64,000 bases of DNA from Letharia columbiana (Eukaryota > Ascomycota > Lecanoromycetes > Lecanorales > Parmeliaceae). The notes beneath the pieces are model-generated. The model did no database searches and was not told the DNA's origin. It was given only the letters and a program-made list of their open reading frames with translations. Of the stretch, positions 32,458 to 43,978 are shown piece after piece. The stretch lies in NCBI RefSeq assembly GCF_014066305.1, contig NW_023501051.1, forward strand, positions 284,984 to 348,983. Direction: 5' to 3'. How positions within the stretch are numbered: position 1 is the first letter of the stretch; each line of letters opens with the position of its first letter. The position numbers and the translations under genes were made by a program.

Positions 32458-34738
32458 TCAACTATTTGTTGCATTAGGGTTCCAGTCGCTGCACCATATA
32501 AAAGTCTGACATCGCCATTGCGTGTTCTTCTCTTTCGCTCCTGAGGGCCCTAGCGGACGTGGACACATCCAGAACGACCTTCCCAGATTCATACCAGGTT
32601 TCTTCGTAAGCAGAGAGATGCATGGCTCATCGTGTCCCTCACAGCGAGGCGCCGCAGGCTTCGTGAAGAGCTTTGACCATGATTCCTTACTCTGGACGGG
32701 ATCGTGGACGTTCTCTTGAGGTTGATTGACGGATTTATGAATTCTAATTGGAGAGGCGTTGGCAAATCGTGATTCACCCGGAATGTGCTGGGTACCTACC
32801 TTGCGAGGTGTATGAATTGCTGATTCTAGGCTAGCAGCCTTCATGTGCCCATCAGGAGCAGGATAAGTCTCGGCCAAGTCTGCAGGTGCTCGGCCGACCG
32901 TATCATCATTCAGGCTCGTTTGCGTAACTTCTCTAACGTGGATGGCACTAGCGACGCTTGAAATAAGAGCGGCACTAGGTTTGAAGAAGCCCTTGAGACT
33001 CTGCTGGCCCTTGCCAGTCATTGGCGCCGCGGCAGTGGCAGATACAGATTTCCCACGCTTTGTAGATTTGCTGCCTGTCGTTGCTGGGGCAGATCGCTTC
33101 TGGCCTACTGCAGATAGAGGAATTGTTGGCACTCTAACGGAGCTGTCACAGGGCTCTACTGCGGTTTCATCGATCGGACCGAGCATCTCAGCCGTTGAAT
33201 TTCCTTGATTTGCTGCAGTAACGCCAGAGACTTCCGCAACTTTGTTTGAATTGCCATTACTTTGAGACTGCGGAAGCGAAGGCTTTTGGGCGAACATATC
33301 CCGTATGTTTCGTCGGCCGAAGAATTCTGGTATGAGCTTGCCAGAAGAAGGCAGAGGATCGCTTGTCGCAGAATACTCTCTTTGGCGTTTGCCGCCCGAG
33401 AACATTCCTGGAGGATTCATTACATCCCGAAAATCACGTTCCACCCCATCCATGAAAATCGCATCTTTCATGACCGCGTACACCGGACAATGATCGGATC
33501 CCTATGAGTTGGTGAGCCGAGACACAGCACGCAAGCATGCAAGGCATACCATAAGTCCCTCCTGAATGTTAGAATCCGAAAACCAATCCTTCATTGTCAA
33601 GCTACAGAGGACGTAGTCAATCCTCGCCCCGCAGTTACCAGGCCTTGCATTGACTTTCTGTTCCCAGCATGTAAACATGCCCTTTCGGTCGGGATGGAAA
33701 GCTCGACATATATCCCACAATACCGAATGTTCTCTTCCCCCGTCCCTTTCCCCAAAGACTTTACCGCCCTCAAGTAGATGATTGAAAAGACGTCGAGCAG
33801 GGGTAGATACAAATTCCAGCCCTGTTAAACCTTGCTTCCGCATCGACACCTCCGCATTAGCAGCATCGAGCTCTTCCCTAGATATATTCAAATCGCCTGT
33901 CAGGAAGACACGCTTGCCCATGGCAATGAGGTTCCGTATTCGGGCGTCGAGCACATCAAGGAAGCCGAGGCGGAAATCATCTCGAGTCTCATCGCGATTT
34001 GCAGGACTGTAAACGCCAAACAGAACGAAGGCGGGAAATTCAAGAACCACGCTTCGACCTTCGGCATCGAGGGTTGTGGCGTCCACTGCCGAGGCTGCCA
34101 ACTGCGCTGGTGTTGGATATCCCCCAATCTGCTGCTCTTCTGGCAGATTGGAGAAATTGGTGGATGAGTTTGGCGGGCATAGGAGTCCTGTAATACCTTC
34201 TTCAGCGCGGATAGGCGCACAGACGGATTGTCTAGTGTAGATGACCACACCCGAGTACCCTGTACTTGGTGAGCAAGAATTCTCTAGGTGACAACGTGGC
34301 CAATTACCCTTCTTATGCCTCGGAAGGCTGAAGTAGCAATCCCATCCAGGGACGAGTACCATGTCATCGGAAAGATCCTTCCGCTGGATCTTGGTCTCTT
34401 GGAACACGACGATGTCGGCTTCCAGGATGTCGAACATGGCCTGTAGGCGTCAATCTCGATGCCCTTTGCTTGATCCTAAGTGACTAACCGCGAATGAACG
34501 CTTGTCTCGCCATGGCTGATATCCAAATGGATTCCTGTTCATTGGAGTTCAGCGCTCCCATCACGAACAGCCTCCAATTGCCCCCAGATTTCCCTCACGT
34601 CTTCCTGAAGAGCAGGCACGCAAGAAAATCTCTTACCGGATGCCATTGACTGTAGTACCAATTAGTCATACACAACATTGCAGCTTGGAGTGAGCATGGG
34701 GAGCATTTACCATTCCACGTCGTTATGCGTAAGCCCAT
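32458..34738 (-). CDS. APN2: AP endonuclease 2 (ExoIII family, Zf-GRF)
   Basis: Five exons on the minus strand: 34711-34738, 34637-34649, 34489-34534, 33550-34440 and 32458-33501, giving 673 residues. The splices rebuild MGLRITTWN, VNGIR and NPFGYQPWRDKRSF, followed by ADIVVFQETKIQRKDL. The ExoIII fold has catalytic signatures WNVNGIR, QETK, GVVIYTRQS, FLTGDLN and, across the last intron, GSDHCPVY. The C terminus has the PCNA-type and Zf-GRF region, with a Cys cluster ending in KPGMNLGRSFWMCPRPLG and WRCQTFIWCSDWNP. The enzyme repairs abasic sites and blocked 3' ends. Exon 2 is only 13 nt. APN2 is the canonical right-hand border gene of MAT and is head-to-head with COX13. Confidence 0.95.
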
Positions 34739-34985
34739 GATGCAAAGACTCTTTTCCGACGCTTCATGGCTTGGTCAAATAAATCCGAAGATTTGAATGC
34801 TCCGTGAGCACTTCACTCTTCTCAGGGGTGCCTATCACTGATGATTTAAAACGTAAGGTTTCCTACTTACCTAGTTAGGTACTCGACAATTGTTGGGTAG
34901 ATCCGACGTTTAGCCGTCAGCCTTATTAGGAAATCATGATTTGAGACCTCAGCTCAGCAGTCTGTCCAAGTCACATCGCGACAAA

Positions 34986-35759
34986 ATGCTTCCACGGCCT
35001 TCGATGCTACCTCCCCTGAAGCTTGCCGGTAGGCAGGGACACGCTTCGATCCTCCGTAGCACCCTCCAGCGCCGCTTCGCCAGTACTGAACCCCCGAAGC
35101 TTGTCGGCCCAATGGACAATGCCTTCAATAGAGAGAGACTGGCTGTCAAGCACCATGCCGCACAATCAGCGGGTGAGAGTCTTTTGAGGTCATGAAGAGG
35201 TTGAAGCTCATACGCTTATAATTTCAAATCCAGATCTTTGGCGTAAACTCTGTATCTAGTATTACACCCCGAGGACGCCAACTGGGAGAAACCGGCTCAC
35301 ATCGAACAGTATCGTCATACCTGCCCTTATCATAGGGTCCATCAACGCGAAGAATCTGTGGGATGAGCATTGGGAACATTGGGAGCACATGCCGCCCTTG
35401 GAGGAAAGAGTCCAGTATCCCTACATGAACATCCGAACAAAAGCCTTCCCGTGGGGCGATGGCGACAAGGTCAGTCTTTTTGACCCTTTCAAATCTGCGA
35501 TACAAAGCTGACATATACGGTGGAATTTGCAGACTCTATTGTAAGGTCCTTTCCGTGTGCATTGAGCTATTCTCTGGGCCCTAGCCATAAGACGAGAGCT
35601 TGTAGGGGAGTTGTCGAGGTCATTTACTTCTCGGACACCTTATAAGCGCAAATATGTGGGGAAGGATGCAAAGTGTGGGAACGCATGGAGACGAACAGAT
35701 GCTGACGAGACGTTTCTAGCTGGAATCCAAAGGTCAACTACCACCGCAAAGATGAATAG
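34986..35759 (+). CDS. COX13: Cytochrome c oxidase subunit VIa (COX13/COX6A)
   Basis: Five exons: 34986-35172, 35234-35258, 35310-35469, 35533-35540 and 35720-35759, giving 139 residues. A mitochondrial presequence (RSTLQRRFAS) precedes the mature part. Splicing yields DLWRKLCIYIVIPAL, NLWDEHWEHWEHMPPLEERV, YPYMNIRTKAFPWGDGDK, then TLFWNPKVNYHRKDE at the C terminus. The T-L-F part is encoded by an 8-nt exon (ACTCTATT), followed by a 179-nt intron. This is the only arrangement I found that restores the family-conserved GDGDKTLFWNPKVN. The protein is a small inner-membrane subunit of respiratory complex IV. The head-to-head APN2-COX13 pair is typical of MAT flanks. Confidence 0.92.
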
Positions 35760-36050
35760 ATTGTGTGGGAGCAGGAAAGGCGCTAGCAGACGTTGATCCA
35801 GGAACATGCGCTGTGGAGAAGAGACACGGGGTTTCGAGGGTTGTCCTTCAGTACTGTGCATTTCAGACTTTAGGTCTCGTAGCATTCTGCTTATGCCTCC
35901 CCAGCTGTCCTTGATATCATGCTCTAGCTAGGAATGCTATTGAAGACCTTAACGTTGACTGCCTGACTGCAATTACGAATAGTATTCTGCTGTACAAGCA
36001 TCTTTCGATTTGAGGCCTCCGAAATGCTATTCCTCCAAGACTGATACCCG

Positions 36051-38680
36051 TTATATCTGATCCTTTGCAGCTCGCTTAATATCAAGGTATTTTGCCGCGC
36101 AATCATTTGCCAGGACTGGGTCCCCATTCAGATGCATGATGGTTGCCTTCTTTGCCATCATCTCACACTGTCCTTTAACGTCCTCGAGCCTCGAAAATTC
36201 GTCAAAAGATCGCCCTATGTTGTCTAGAGCCCTTGTCAGCTGTTCCTTGCGCGGCAGTGTCTCGGCTTTTGCCTGCCCAGCCATCCCCATATGAGCGTCT
36301 GCAAGAAGGGAGAACGTCTGTGCGGACAAATTGCAGTCTTCGCACTCGAGAGTGTGCGGCATGATGCTCTCCAATAGTTTTGCAGCTGCGCTGAACTCCT
36401 TCAGGCTGATCAGGACACCGCAAACTGCGCCGACGGCTTCCCAGAGTGCCGGAAATAACCTAGCTCCATGTGCAAGGCTTGCGGCACGTAGAGCAACGGA
36501 AAAGCCCTTTTGGGGTATCCCTGCCTTGTCATAGATCCGCGCTTTCAGTGTCATTACTTTGATGCGCTGAAAGATGTCTGCTTCTCCATCGGTCAATTTG
36601 GAGGCTAGATTTTCCAAGATCTCCATAGCTTTTGAATAGTCGCCACGCCGCACATTGAGGTCAATCTCCAGAGTCAGGATACTGAAATGCAGATCTTGAC
36701 CTAGACTGGGAGGAGCTTGTAGTTGGGCAAGGACCGCTTCGGCTGCAACCAAGTTGTCTCTGAGAAGATATCAGAGCGAACGTCTTACAATAAAGGCTTA
36801 CGAACCGATGCAAATGTCTCCGCAATTTAATTAGACCCAAATTCGATGTCCAGTACTGAGAATGTCTAAGGGTCCGCAGAGTCTCTTCGTCGACCTCTTC
36901 CATGCGCGCAAGAGCATCTTCGTATCGTCCCCTTTGAGCAAGCTGCCCAAAATTCTTAACAATTGAATGTTGAAGTCATAATGGGCGAGCTTACCAATAG
37001 CGCGCTTCTGCAAACACAATGCACAACGTCTTCGACGGGAGACTGATCGGTGTAGCATTGAAGAAAAAGCTCTCCAGATAGCCAGGCTTGGCAGCTCACG
37101 CCTGCTCGTAGATTCAGCGTCAGAGGGTGTCTTAAACGAATCCTCAAAAGACAGAGCACACACCAAGTCTCCCAAAGATGGATGATTGCATCGACATCTG
37201 GCTGCCGATTGCATTTGCGACATCTTTTGTCACGTTGAGATGTGAGGATCTGACGATGCTCTCAAAAGCTTGTGCTACGCTGTCACCCTATTGAAAGTAT
37301 AATATTAGAACAACGATCACAGCTGGAGGTGAACCCAGTCCCGGTGCAGTGCTTACATTACTAAGGCCCAACTTGGCCTCGCTGAGCAACGAAGTGCTCA
37401 AGAGACCCCACATGCTTGCCTCCTTAGCTTTCGCCTTGAGGAACGCTAAAGTCTCTTTCTCTGTCCCGAGCACCCCTCTCTTCTGAACATCGTCCATTTC
37501 TTCCGGATGTGCTTTACCGAAATGATACAGCCAGCTCAGACTATAGTTAAGACATCCCATATCATTATTTTCCCTCGCAGTAGATATAGTCTCTTGCATT
37601 GCGGTTAAAGCTTCAGAGTGACACCCAAAGTCTGCATGAAGGATGGCAAGATTAAGCAGAGCATACTGGTAGAAGGTGCGATCCCGATTTTGCATGGTAT
37701 AATCAAAGTACCGGTGCAGATTATCGAAGGATGATGGGTAATCTCCTGATCTCCACGCGTCAAGGAAACTGACAAGCATTGAGTAATCTGAGCAGTACTC
37801 TAGAAACAATACTCACGTTACATAATGAGACAGGTTAGGCACAGTCACGCCGGTGTCAAGCATCGCCCGGAACTTGGCCTTCATTGCTTGGGGAAGCCGA
37901 TTGCCCATTCCTACTGCCCAGTCAGCATGTACTCTACCATCTCCGGATGAATCCCACAGTACTTTGCATCTGGTCAATCTGATACTCTAGAAGCGTTTCC
38001 AAGTCCTCGGCGCTAACACTTGCGTCATGCTGAACTCCATGGGCGAGTTCACCGTAGACAACATCAGTCAATCGATCTCCCAAATCTAAATGTTCGTCTT
38101 GTAGGTTTGCATCGAAGCTGTTGTGATTCGCAGACTGGTTTCTTTTCTTCCATTGTGGAAGCGTTGGTGCGCGGTATGCAACGAAATTTCTCCACAACGT
38201 TACGCCGTCGTGAAACTGCAGTCTCGTGAATTCAAGTTGGGCTCTTCTGACAAATGATCCCATCGGCGAGGCTCGAGATAGCCGTATATGATTAGGATTG
38301 GACTCAATCACATCCTCGGCATCCTGCTGCTGTTGCTCTGGCGGCTTCTGAAGCAGTAACGAAAGGGTGTCAAAGAAGTCATGTAAGGCGTCGAACGAAT
38401 TGAGCTTCCACAGTTTGTTCAGCAGTAGATCCCAGATAGTCCTCCCAGGAATGCCAGAGACATGGCTGATAGTGGCTTTCTGGAAGTCTTCAACAGCGAG
38501 CGTAACATGGCGCGATTGCAGGGATGACTTATCCTGAGAAGCTACCGAGCTAATTGGAAGGACATGAGAGACAAGGAAGGACAAAATAGGAATGGTTGCC
38601 GCTGACGGCACGACAGAGTCCGAGTACAGCGATATCAATGCAAGAAGTCCAATTTTGGACGGCGTCAAATAACGCGACAT
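36051..38680 (-). CDS. APC5: Anaphase-promoting complex subunit 5
   Basis: A multi-exon minus-strand gene with seven or more exons. Exon 1 starts MSRYLTPSKIGLLALISLYS at 38680. Later segments include RLPQAMKAKFRAMLDTGVTV, FLDAWRSGDYPSSFDNLHRY with FDYTMQNRDRTFYQYALLN (about 37800-37600), QSSIFGRLGVSCQAWLSGEL, and RGRYEDALARMEEVDEE. The last exon carries TPR-like helices (DYSKAMEILENLASKL, GFSVALRAASLAHGARLF) and stops at 36051. The DAWRSGDYPSSFDNLHRYFD block is the ANAPC5 signature. Apc5 is a scaffold in the mitotic ubiquitin ligase. It is convergent with COX13 and is another standard MAT-flank gene. A few internal splice sites were not resolved base by base. Confidence 0.9.
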
Positions 38681-39294
38681 GCTACAATGAGACCAAGACA
38701 GGGGAAGGGCATAGCATAGTCATTTCTCAATACATAGCTCCTCCAGTCAGACTCGAAGCGCAAGAAAAGAGGAAGGTCGAATGGTGTTCAAGGGGTGTTG
38801 TTGTAAAAGGCTCCAATCAAATCCTAGGATCGATGGGATACCCGTTTCAAACTCTCGGGAAGGCCGCTCTAATTTCAGGACAGAGCCAGCCATGCAGCAC
38901 GAATTAACCAGCATGTTAAGATTATTGGCTTTAATCACTACAATTGTGCTACATAGAGGAAACTTCGCTCAAAGCTTGGTGAACGCTTGCCGCCAACACA
39001 GGCCATGCGTTTAGGCCCAATTCCTTGCGAAGTGTAGGAGAGCGCAGTATTTCAACCTCCGAGGTTCCCATCTACACCGAGGCACTGCTCACTCGAGTTG
39101 AACGATCAGAGGTCGAGACGGCGTCGAAATCCGGAGCGAGTCTTAGAATTAAGGAAAGTTATTTCCCCTGGATAAAAGTATTAGAGCGTTTTCCACTTAT
39201 GCATGTTGGTCTCTGTACCACACTGGATAGGGCGCTAGGTTTTGGCAGGCTTGCCATATCATCCTTTGAAAAGGTCGATCTTGCGATACTAATA
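38681..39294. other. Intergenic between APC5 and CIA30
   Basis: Promoter side of APC5 and 3' flank of the CIA30 gene, both minus strand. No domain-bearing ORF and no repeat noticed. Confidence 0.5.
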
Positions 39295-40105
39295 CTATAC
39301 TGCTTCCTCCAGCCCTCCTGTATCCACCGATTCGTCGTCCTTCTCGTTAGCGTTTGAGGCCCATACCCTGCTGATAGCCAGATCAAAAGGTCCAGGAACA
39401 CGGTCCGTAAGACTCACGCCCAGAGTCCGAACCTTCTGCCTCATCATCTCAGTCTGCGGCTCCACCACCTCTCCGTGATTTGTCCTGACAAAGGCGTTGA
39501 TTTCAATGAACACCGTCTCCCATTCGCCCGGCTTTCGAGCATGCAATCGGTGCTGATGTAAATCGGTGTGTACTATAGATTCCGTTTGCACGTTCACAAA
39601 GTATTTCCTTCCATCGGACTTGACTCGCAGTGCGAGGTATGTATATGGGTCAACGTCCCAAAGGCTTTTACCAAATAGTGTAGGCGGGCGGTCTCTGTTG
39701 CGCCAACCAGCATAGCCTGTACGCTGTACTTGCGGTCTATTCCGCGGAAGGTCTGTAGATATGGAACCGTGGAAACGAGCATGCGCTGGTTGCGAGGAGG
39801 TTCTTGGAATTTGGTCAAGGGAAGCATTAGAGAAACCCCCTATGTCGGCATCTGACATGGTTTTGCAGGCCGGAACAGTGTCGGGATCTGAAAAATCCAG
39901 GAGAGAAAATGGGGTGGTTGGGACACGGATGCCTTCTTGAGTCAAGGCTGCACAGAGCGTTAGCTGCCAATGCGTTTTCTAGAAAGGCATTTAATGGAAT
40001 AGCGTTAAGATCAAAGGAGGGCGTACCGATCTTGGTAAATCTCTTCAATTCGTCCAGGCTTCGTCTTGTGAAGCCTGGGGCAAGCAGACGTGATGAAGCT
40101 CGCAT
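39295..40105 (-). CDS. Complex I intermediate-associated protein 30 (NDUFAF1-like)
   Basis: Two exons, 40027-40105 and 39295-39947, encode 243 residues. The protein begins MRASSRLLAPGFTRRSLDEL, an amphipathic presequence-like start. It continues FDFSDPDTV-like LLDFSDPDTVPACKTMSDAD, IGGFSNASLD, FHGSISTDLP, GYAGWRNRDRPPTLFGKSLW, and ends with EMMRQKVRTLGVSLTDRVPG and FDLAISRVWA. These are hallmarks of the CIA30 fold, a galactose-binding-like domain. CIA30 binds complex I assembly intermediates in the mitochondrion. The splice (gtacgc...gtgcag) rebuilds IALTQEGIRVP. The gene is in tandem with APC5. Confidence 0.9.
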
Positions 40106-41571
40106 AGTTTAATGCAAACTCTTAATTTGTCGCACAGAATCTATGTTGCTATTTTGGATTTGGCTTGATGTATGATTGAAAAGAGGTACCATAGAAGTGA
40201 ATACCATGATGCTAGTAGAAGTCATTGACATTCGATTGGACCCCAATGGGCGGGAGTTCCAGGATGCAGTCATTGACAGCTCTAGGGTTGATCGTTTATC
40301 GCGGCAAGATAAGATTATCACGTCCATATCAATATCACAAAGTGAATCCGATTGATGTCTGGTACTTATCCAACATATTGTACTTAGAGCACTGTGTCTA
40401 GTAACTTGAGGGCTCTGACTTTGAATGGTCTTCATTCTGCGGCTATCAGCCTGAACAACGGCGGGAAAATCACCATGTTTCATCGATATGGATGCAGTAA
40501 AACACAAAAATCCTCTACAATTTGGGTGACGAGAGAGGACAGTGTAAAACAAGACTGTTTCTTCGTGTCGTGTCCACTTATAGACGTCTCCTATCCAAAG
40601 CCAACCCTAAGCTTGTGGCAAGAAAGAGCTCGAGCTCCAAAATTGCGAGCATACAAATACTATGATGAGCTAATCGTCACTCGCTACAGATCTATAGGTA
40701 CGTTCTCAACCGTTGAGGGAAGAGTGTGGAAGCTTATGTACTGACGCAGGGAGATTGTTGAAAGAGGGAGACTATTGTCATCTCACAGGAGACTCTTAGT
40801 CTTTCGATCTATGAGACCATCTAGCACTTACCAGTGTGCCTTAAGAAACGAAAGCTGCAACCGTGTCTGCAGATACTTTTGCTATTGCCAACAGTGAGAT
40901 CTCAGTCCATGTTAAGCTTTGTAAGAGGTGGTGAGTGGATCCATTGGACCAATTGATACTATGACCGCAATGATGGGCATGGTCATACAATATTAAAAAG
41001 ACAGGGCGAAACAAGAATTTTCATCCTGGTTCGATGGAAGAGTAGAGTACCTTAGTCGATTAAATGTCTTAGAATCACTTCGGTTCCTCGATCCGCCCTC
41101 TTAGAATCATGCTAGCCACTCTAGAGATCTAGCGTCCCTCGGAATTGCTAATACTTCAAAGCCTTACCATCGAAGACACATCCACCTAGCCATTGTTAGT
41201 AGAGTCAGCAGAGCTTAAGCTGTTTAAGCTGCTCAACAGACTGTACTTAGCGACAAACAAGAACCCTTTGAAGGCAAAGCGGTTGAAAGTAGCGTTGAAC
41301 AACTCGTGGTAGATCAGAGTGGACTAGTATATAGGAGTCCTCTTCCCCGCCAAAAGAATCTGTTCTTCTTTCCCCTTCCACACACACTCTTCTATCAACG
41401 GTCTTGCAGGCACTGCTGTACTCTCTTTTCACCATCTCGATCATCTTCAAGCAAAGCACGCACTTACCTTGTTAACGGTTTGCAAGACTACACTCACTCG
41501 GAACGAACTTCCCCCAGCTTTTACACTCCTTCTCCCCAATTGTATCATAGCCAAAGAGATACCAAAGCAGC
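40106..41571. other. Long intergenic/leader region upstream of the RRM gene
   Basis: Nearly 1.5 kb. Frames at 40109-40552 (minus) and 40394-40744 (plus) have no family signature. The stretch from about 41340 to 41571 is pyrimidine-rich and ends in CTACACTCAC-like leader sequence just before the ATG, so the RRM gene may have a long 5' UTR. No RNA gene recognised. Confidence 0.45.
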
Positions 41572-43978
41572 ATGTCTCACTCACCAGCTACACCAGACAA
41601 AGCTGGCATGCATGCCAACGGCTCTGGATCCAAGGCGCCGCTGCCTTCCACGGACAAGCCTACCTCTACCTCCAAGGTCAAGCAGACATCACTTAACGAG
41701 CCTTCACCTGCGAGTACCTACGGTGACACCGTTGCTGGCGGTAGTTCTCCCGCTACTCCGCTGGACGTCGGCAGTCATGGTAAGTGCATGTGTTCTGTCC
41801 CTGCTCGTCATGTACCTCGCTTTGTTTTCTGCCTAGCATCACGACTTAGAGTCTGGCTCGGGCTCGAGATTACACTTCTCTCCTTGAAGCCAAAGCAAGC
41901 ACTTTTCGTCCCTTACCCTTCATGCTTACTCCCGTCTTGATGGCTCGGCTAACGGGCCAAGATCACCACATGGCAGGTTTGATACACTCTCTGCAGGCTG
42001 CGCAAATCGATCCTGCCATTGAGACCATCTCCGGATCTCCAATGACAGCTCGCGATGGAAAACACCTTTCACAGCTGGAGCGACGTGTAGACCGAAGTAT
42101 CTTCATCGAAGCTCAGCTGAGTCCATCAAAGACCGGTAACCTCAGTCGCAATGCGTCTGCAGCCTCATCCCCAAGCACCGATCGCGTCAAGGAAATTCGC
42201 GAGAGCCCCAGTTGGCGCAACAAGGATGGGAACTTCGTGCGTCGCTCTGGCAATCACGGAGAAGACCCATTCATCTCCAGTGCCAATGCTGGGCAGTCTC
42301 ATAGTCAAGGCAAGTTATCGCTCTCTCAGATGGATTCAGCGCGCTTACTGCTCAAGGCAACAATACATCCTTCAGCCCCCGTAGGGATCGAACGGGGGTT
42401 CCGCTTTCCAATGACAACGCTCAAGCCATGCTGCCACCAAGAGCTTGTGTCTTCGTCGCAAAGTAAGCTCGAATTCCCTTCCGTGAGACACATAGCTGAC
42501 AATATACAGTCTTGTTCAGACACAGTCTGATGATCAGCTTGAGCATCATGTGCACGTTGCGTTTCTCCAGTACGGCACTTGCTATGTCAAGATTAGACGT
42601 GACGCACGGGGTATGCCATTTGCTTTTGTTCAATACGAGGTAAGCCGAAGACTCGCAGGGTACACTTCCCATGCTGACAATATCAGAACGAGAACGAAGC
42701 TCAGCGCGCTATCTCTATCGGTCGGGGTATGCTCATCAACGGTCGCCCATGCCGTACAGAGGTTGCCAAGGTGAACCGTAAGCTAGTCCGATTGGCACTT
42801 TGCCGTTCCATTCTGCTCTGACACTCTCGTACTACAGGCTCTTTGTATCTATCGAAGGTTTCTGGAGGCCTGATCTCCGAGACAGAAGCTCGCGAGGTCT
42901 TGTCTCGTCACGGACCAATTGAGAGCGTTTGGTTGTGCTCACAGACTGACAAGGAGATGTTCCGTCTACCTGAAGGTATCTGGGTAAAATTTGTCTACTT
43001 CCAGGACTGTCGTGACGCGCAAGCGGTGCGTTGGTCCAAATTGTTATTTTCTTTCCCTTTCGCTGACTTGTCGAAGATTTTTCGAGATCACCCAGTGTAT
43101 AGGCTTGAGCAACCACCCTTGCCAGAAGAGGTTCGCCCTCGTCAAGGAGGCCGAAAACACGCGTCAATGTCTCCCATGCAGCGATCGAGTCCTGGCCATA
43201 TTTTGCCGTCGCCGCAGTATGCATCTAGACGGGCTAATGCAGACCTGTGCTCCATCTTCGTGGGTAACTTGCCACCCAATGCCACGGATCCGCAGCTTCG
43301 CGAAATTTTTTCAATCTTCGGTCCTATCACCCACGTGGAGATAGTCAGGAAGCCATCTGTGCACGGTACGTCTATTTCTCCTTTCCCATTTGCGCACGAG
43401 TCCACTAATTTCCGATAGCTGGTATCAATGTCTTCGCGTTCATAGAGTACCTCAGTCCTGATATGGCGGTCGCTGCCGTTCAGGCGAGCCCTAGGATGTA
43501 TGGAGTCGATCGTCTTCGTGTTGAGCGCAAAGAAATAAGCGGTACCTTCGCTCCTCGTGACCGCGTCTTCGCATCTGGTGGAAGCCCAAGCTCCCCATAC
43601 TTCGCTGATTCTCATGAACAAATGGCGAATCTCTTACAGCGCGTCTATAATTTCGGTATGACTCAAGGAGCACAAACACAAGCTATGCCACCGCCGGTGT
43701 ATGCTCCATACCCGTACTATCAGCCATACGATCTATCTCAGTACGGACAATTCGCCACGTCAGCCACGCCGATGGACAACAACACTGCAGCAGGCCTGCA
43801 AACTCACGGCAATGGGTATCCGGCTCAAGCAATGGGTCACTTTCAGTATCCCCAGGCTCCCACCAGCACCTCATACCTTCAGTACCCACAGCAGCCAGCA
43901 CCTCGTCCCTACCAGTGGCCACCTGCGAGTGCCAGTGCTGACAATGACAACGCATCACCGTCTAAGGGAGCTTATTAG
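41572..43978 (+). CDS. RNA-binding protein with three RRM domains
   Basis: About seven or eight exons. The start MSHSPATPDKAGMHANGSGS leads into a disordered Ser/Pro-rich region, then three RRMs. RRM1 includes PPRACVFVANLVQ and MPFAFVQYENENEAQRAI. RRM2 includes SLYLSKVSGGLISE and IESVWLCSQ. RRM3 includes CSIFVGNLPPNATDPQLREI and INVFAFIEYLSPDMAVAAVQ. The C terminus is Pro/Tyr/Gln-rich (YAPYPYYQPYDLSQYG) and ends SPSKGAY. RNP1/RNP2 patterns are visible in RRM1 and RRM3. The role is probably post-transcriptional control of mRNA; I do not recognise a named orthologue. The intron after about 42309 can be read as GC-AG (GCAAGT) or with a nearby GT donor; both keep phase. Confidence 0.82.

Noticed and set aside
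40394..40744. 116-codon plus frame in the CIA30/RRM intergenic region
   Set aside because: No recognisable domain, no splice support and ordinary length for chance; treated as non-coding.
42832..43621. Minus-strand frames of 130-159 codons over the RRM gene
   Set aside because: Antisense to RRM2 and RRM3, which are clearly coding.
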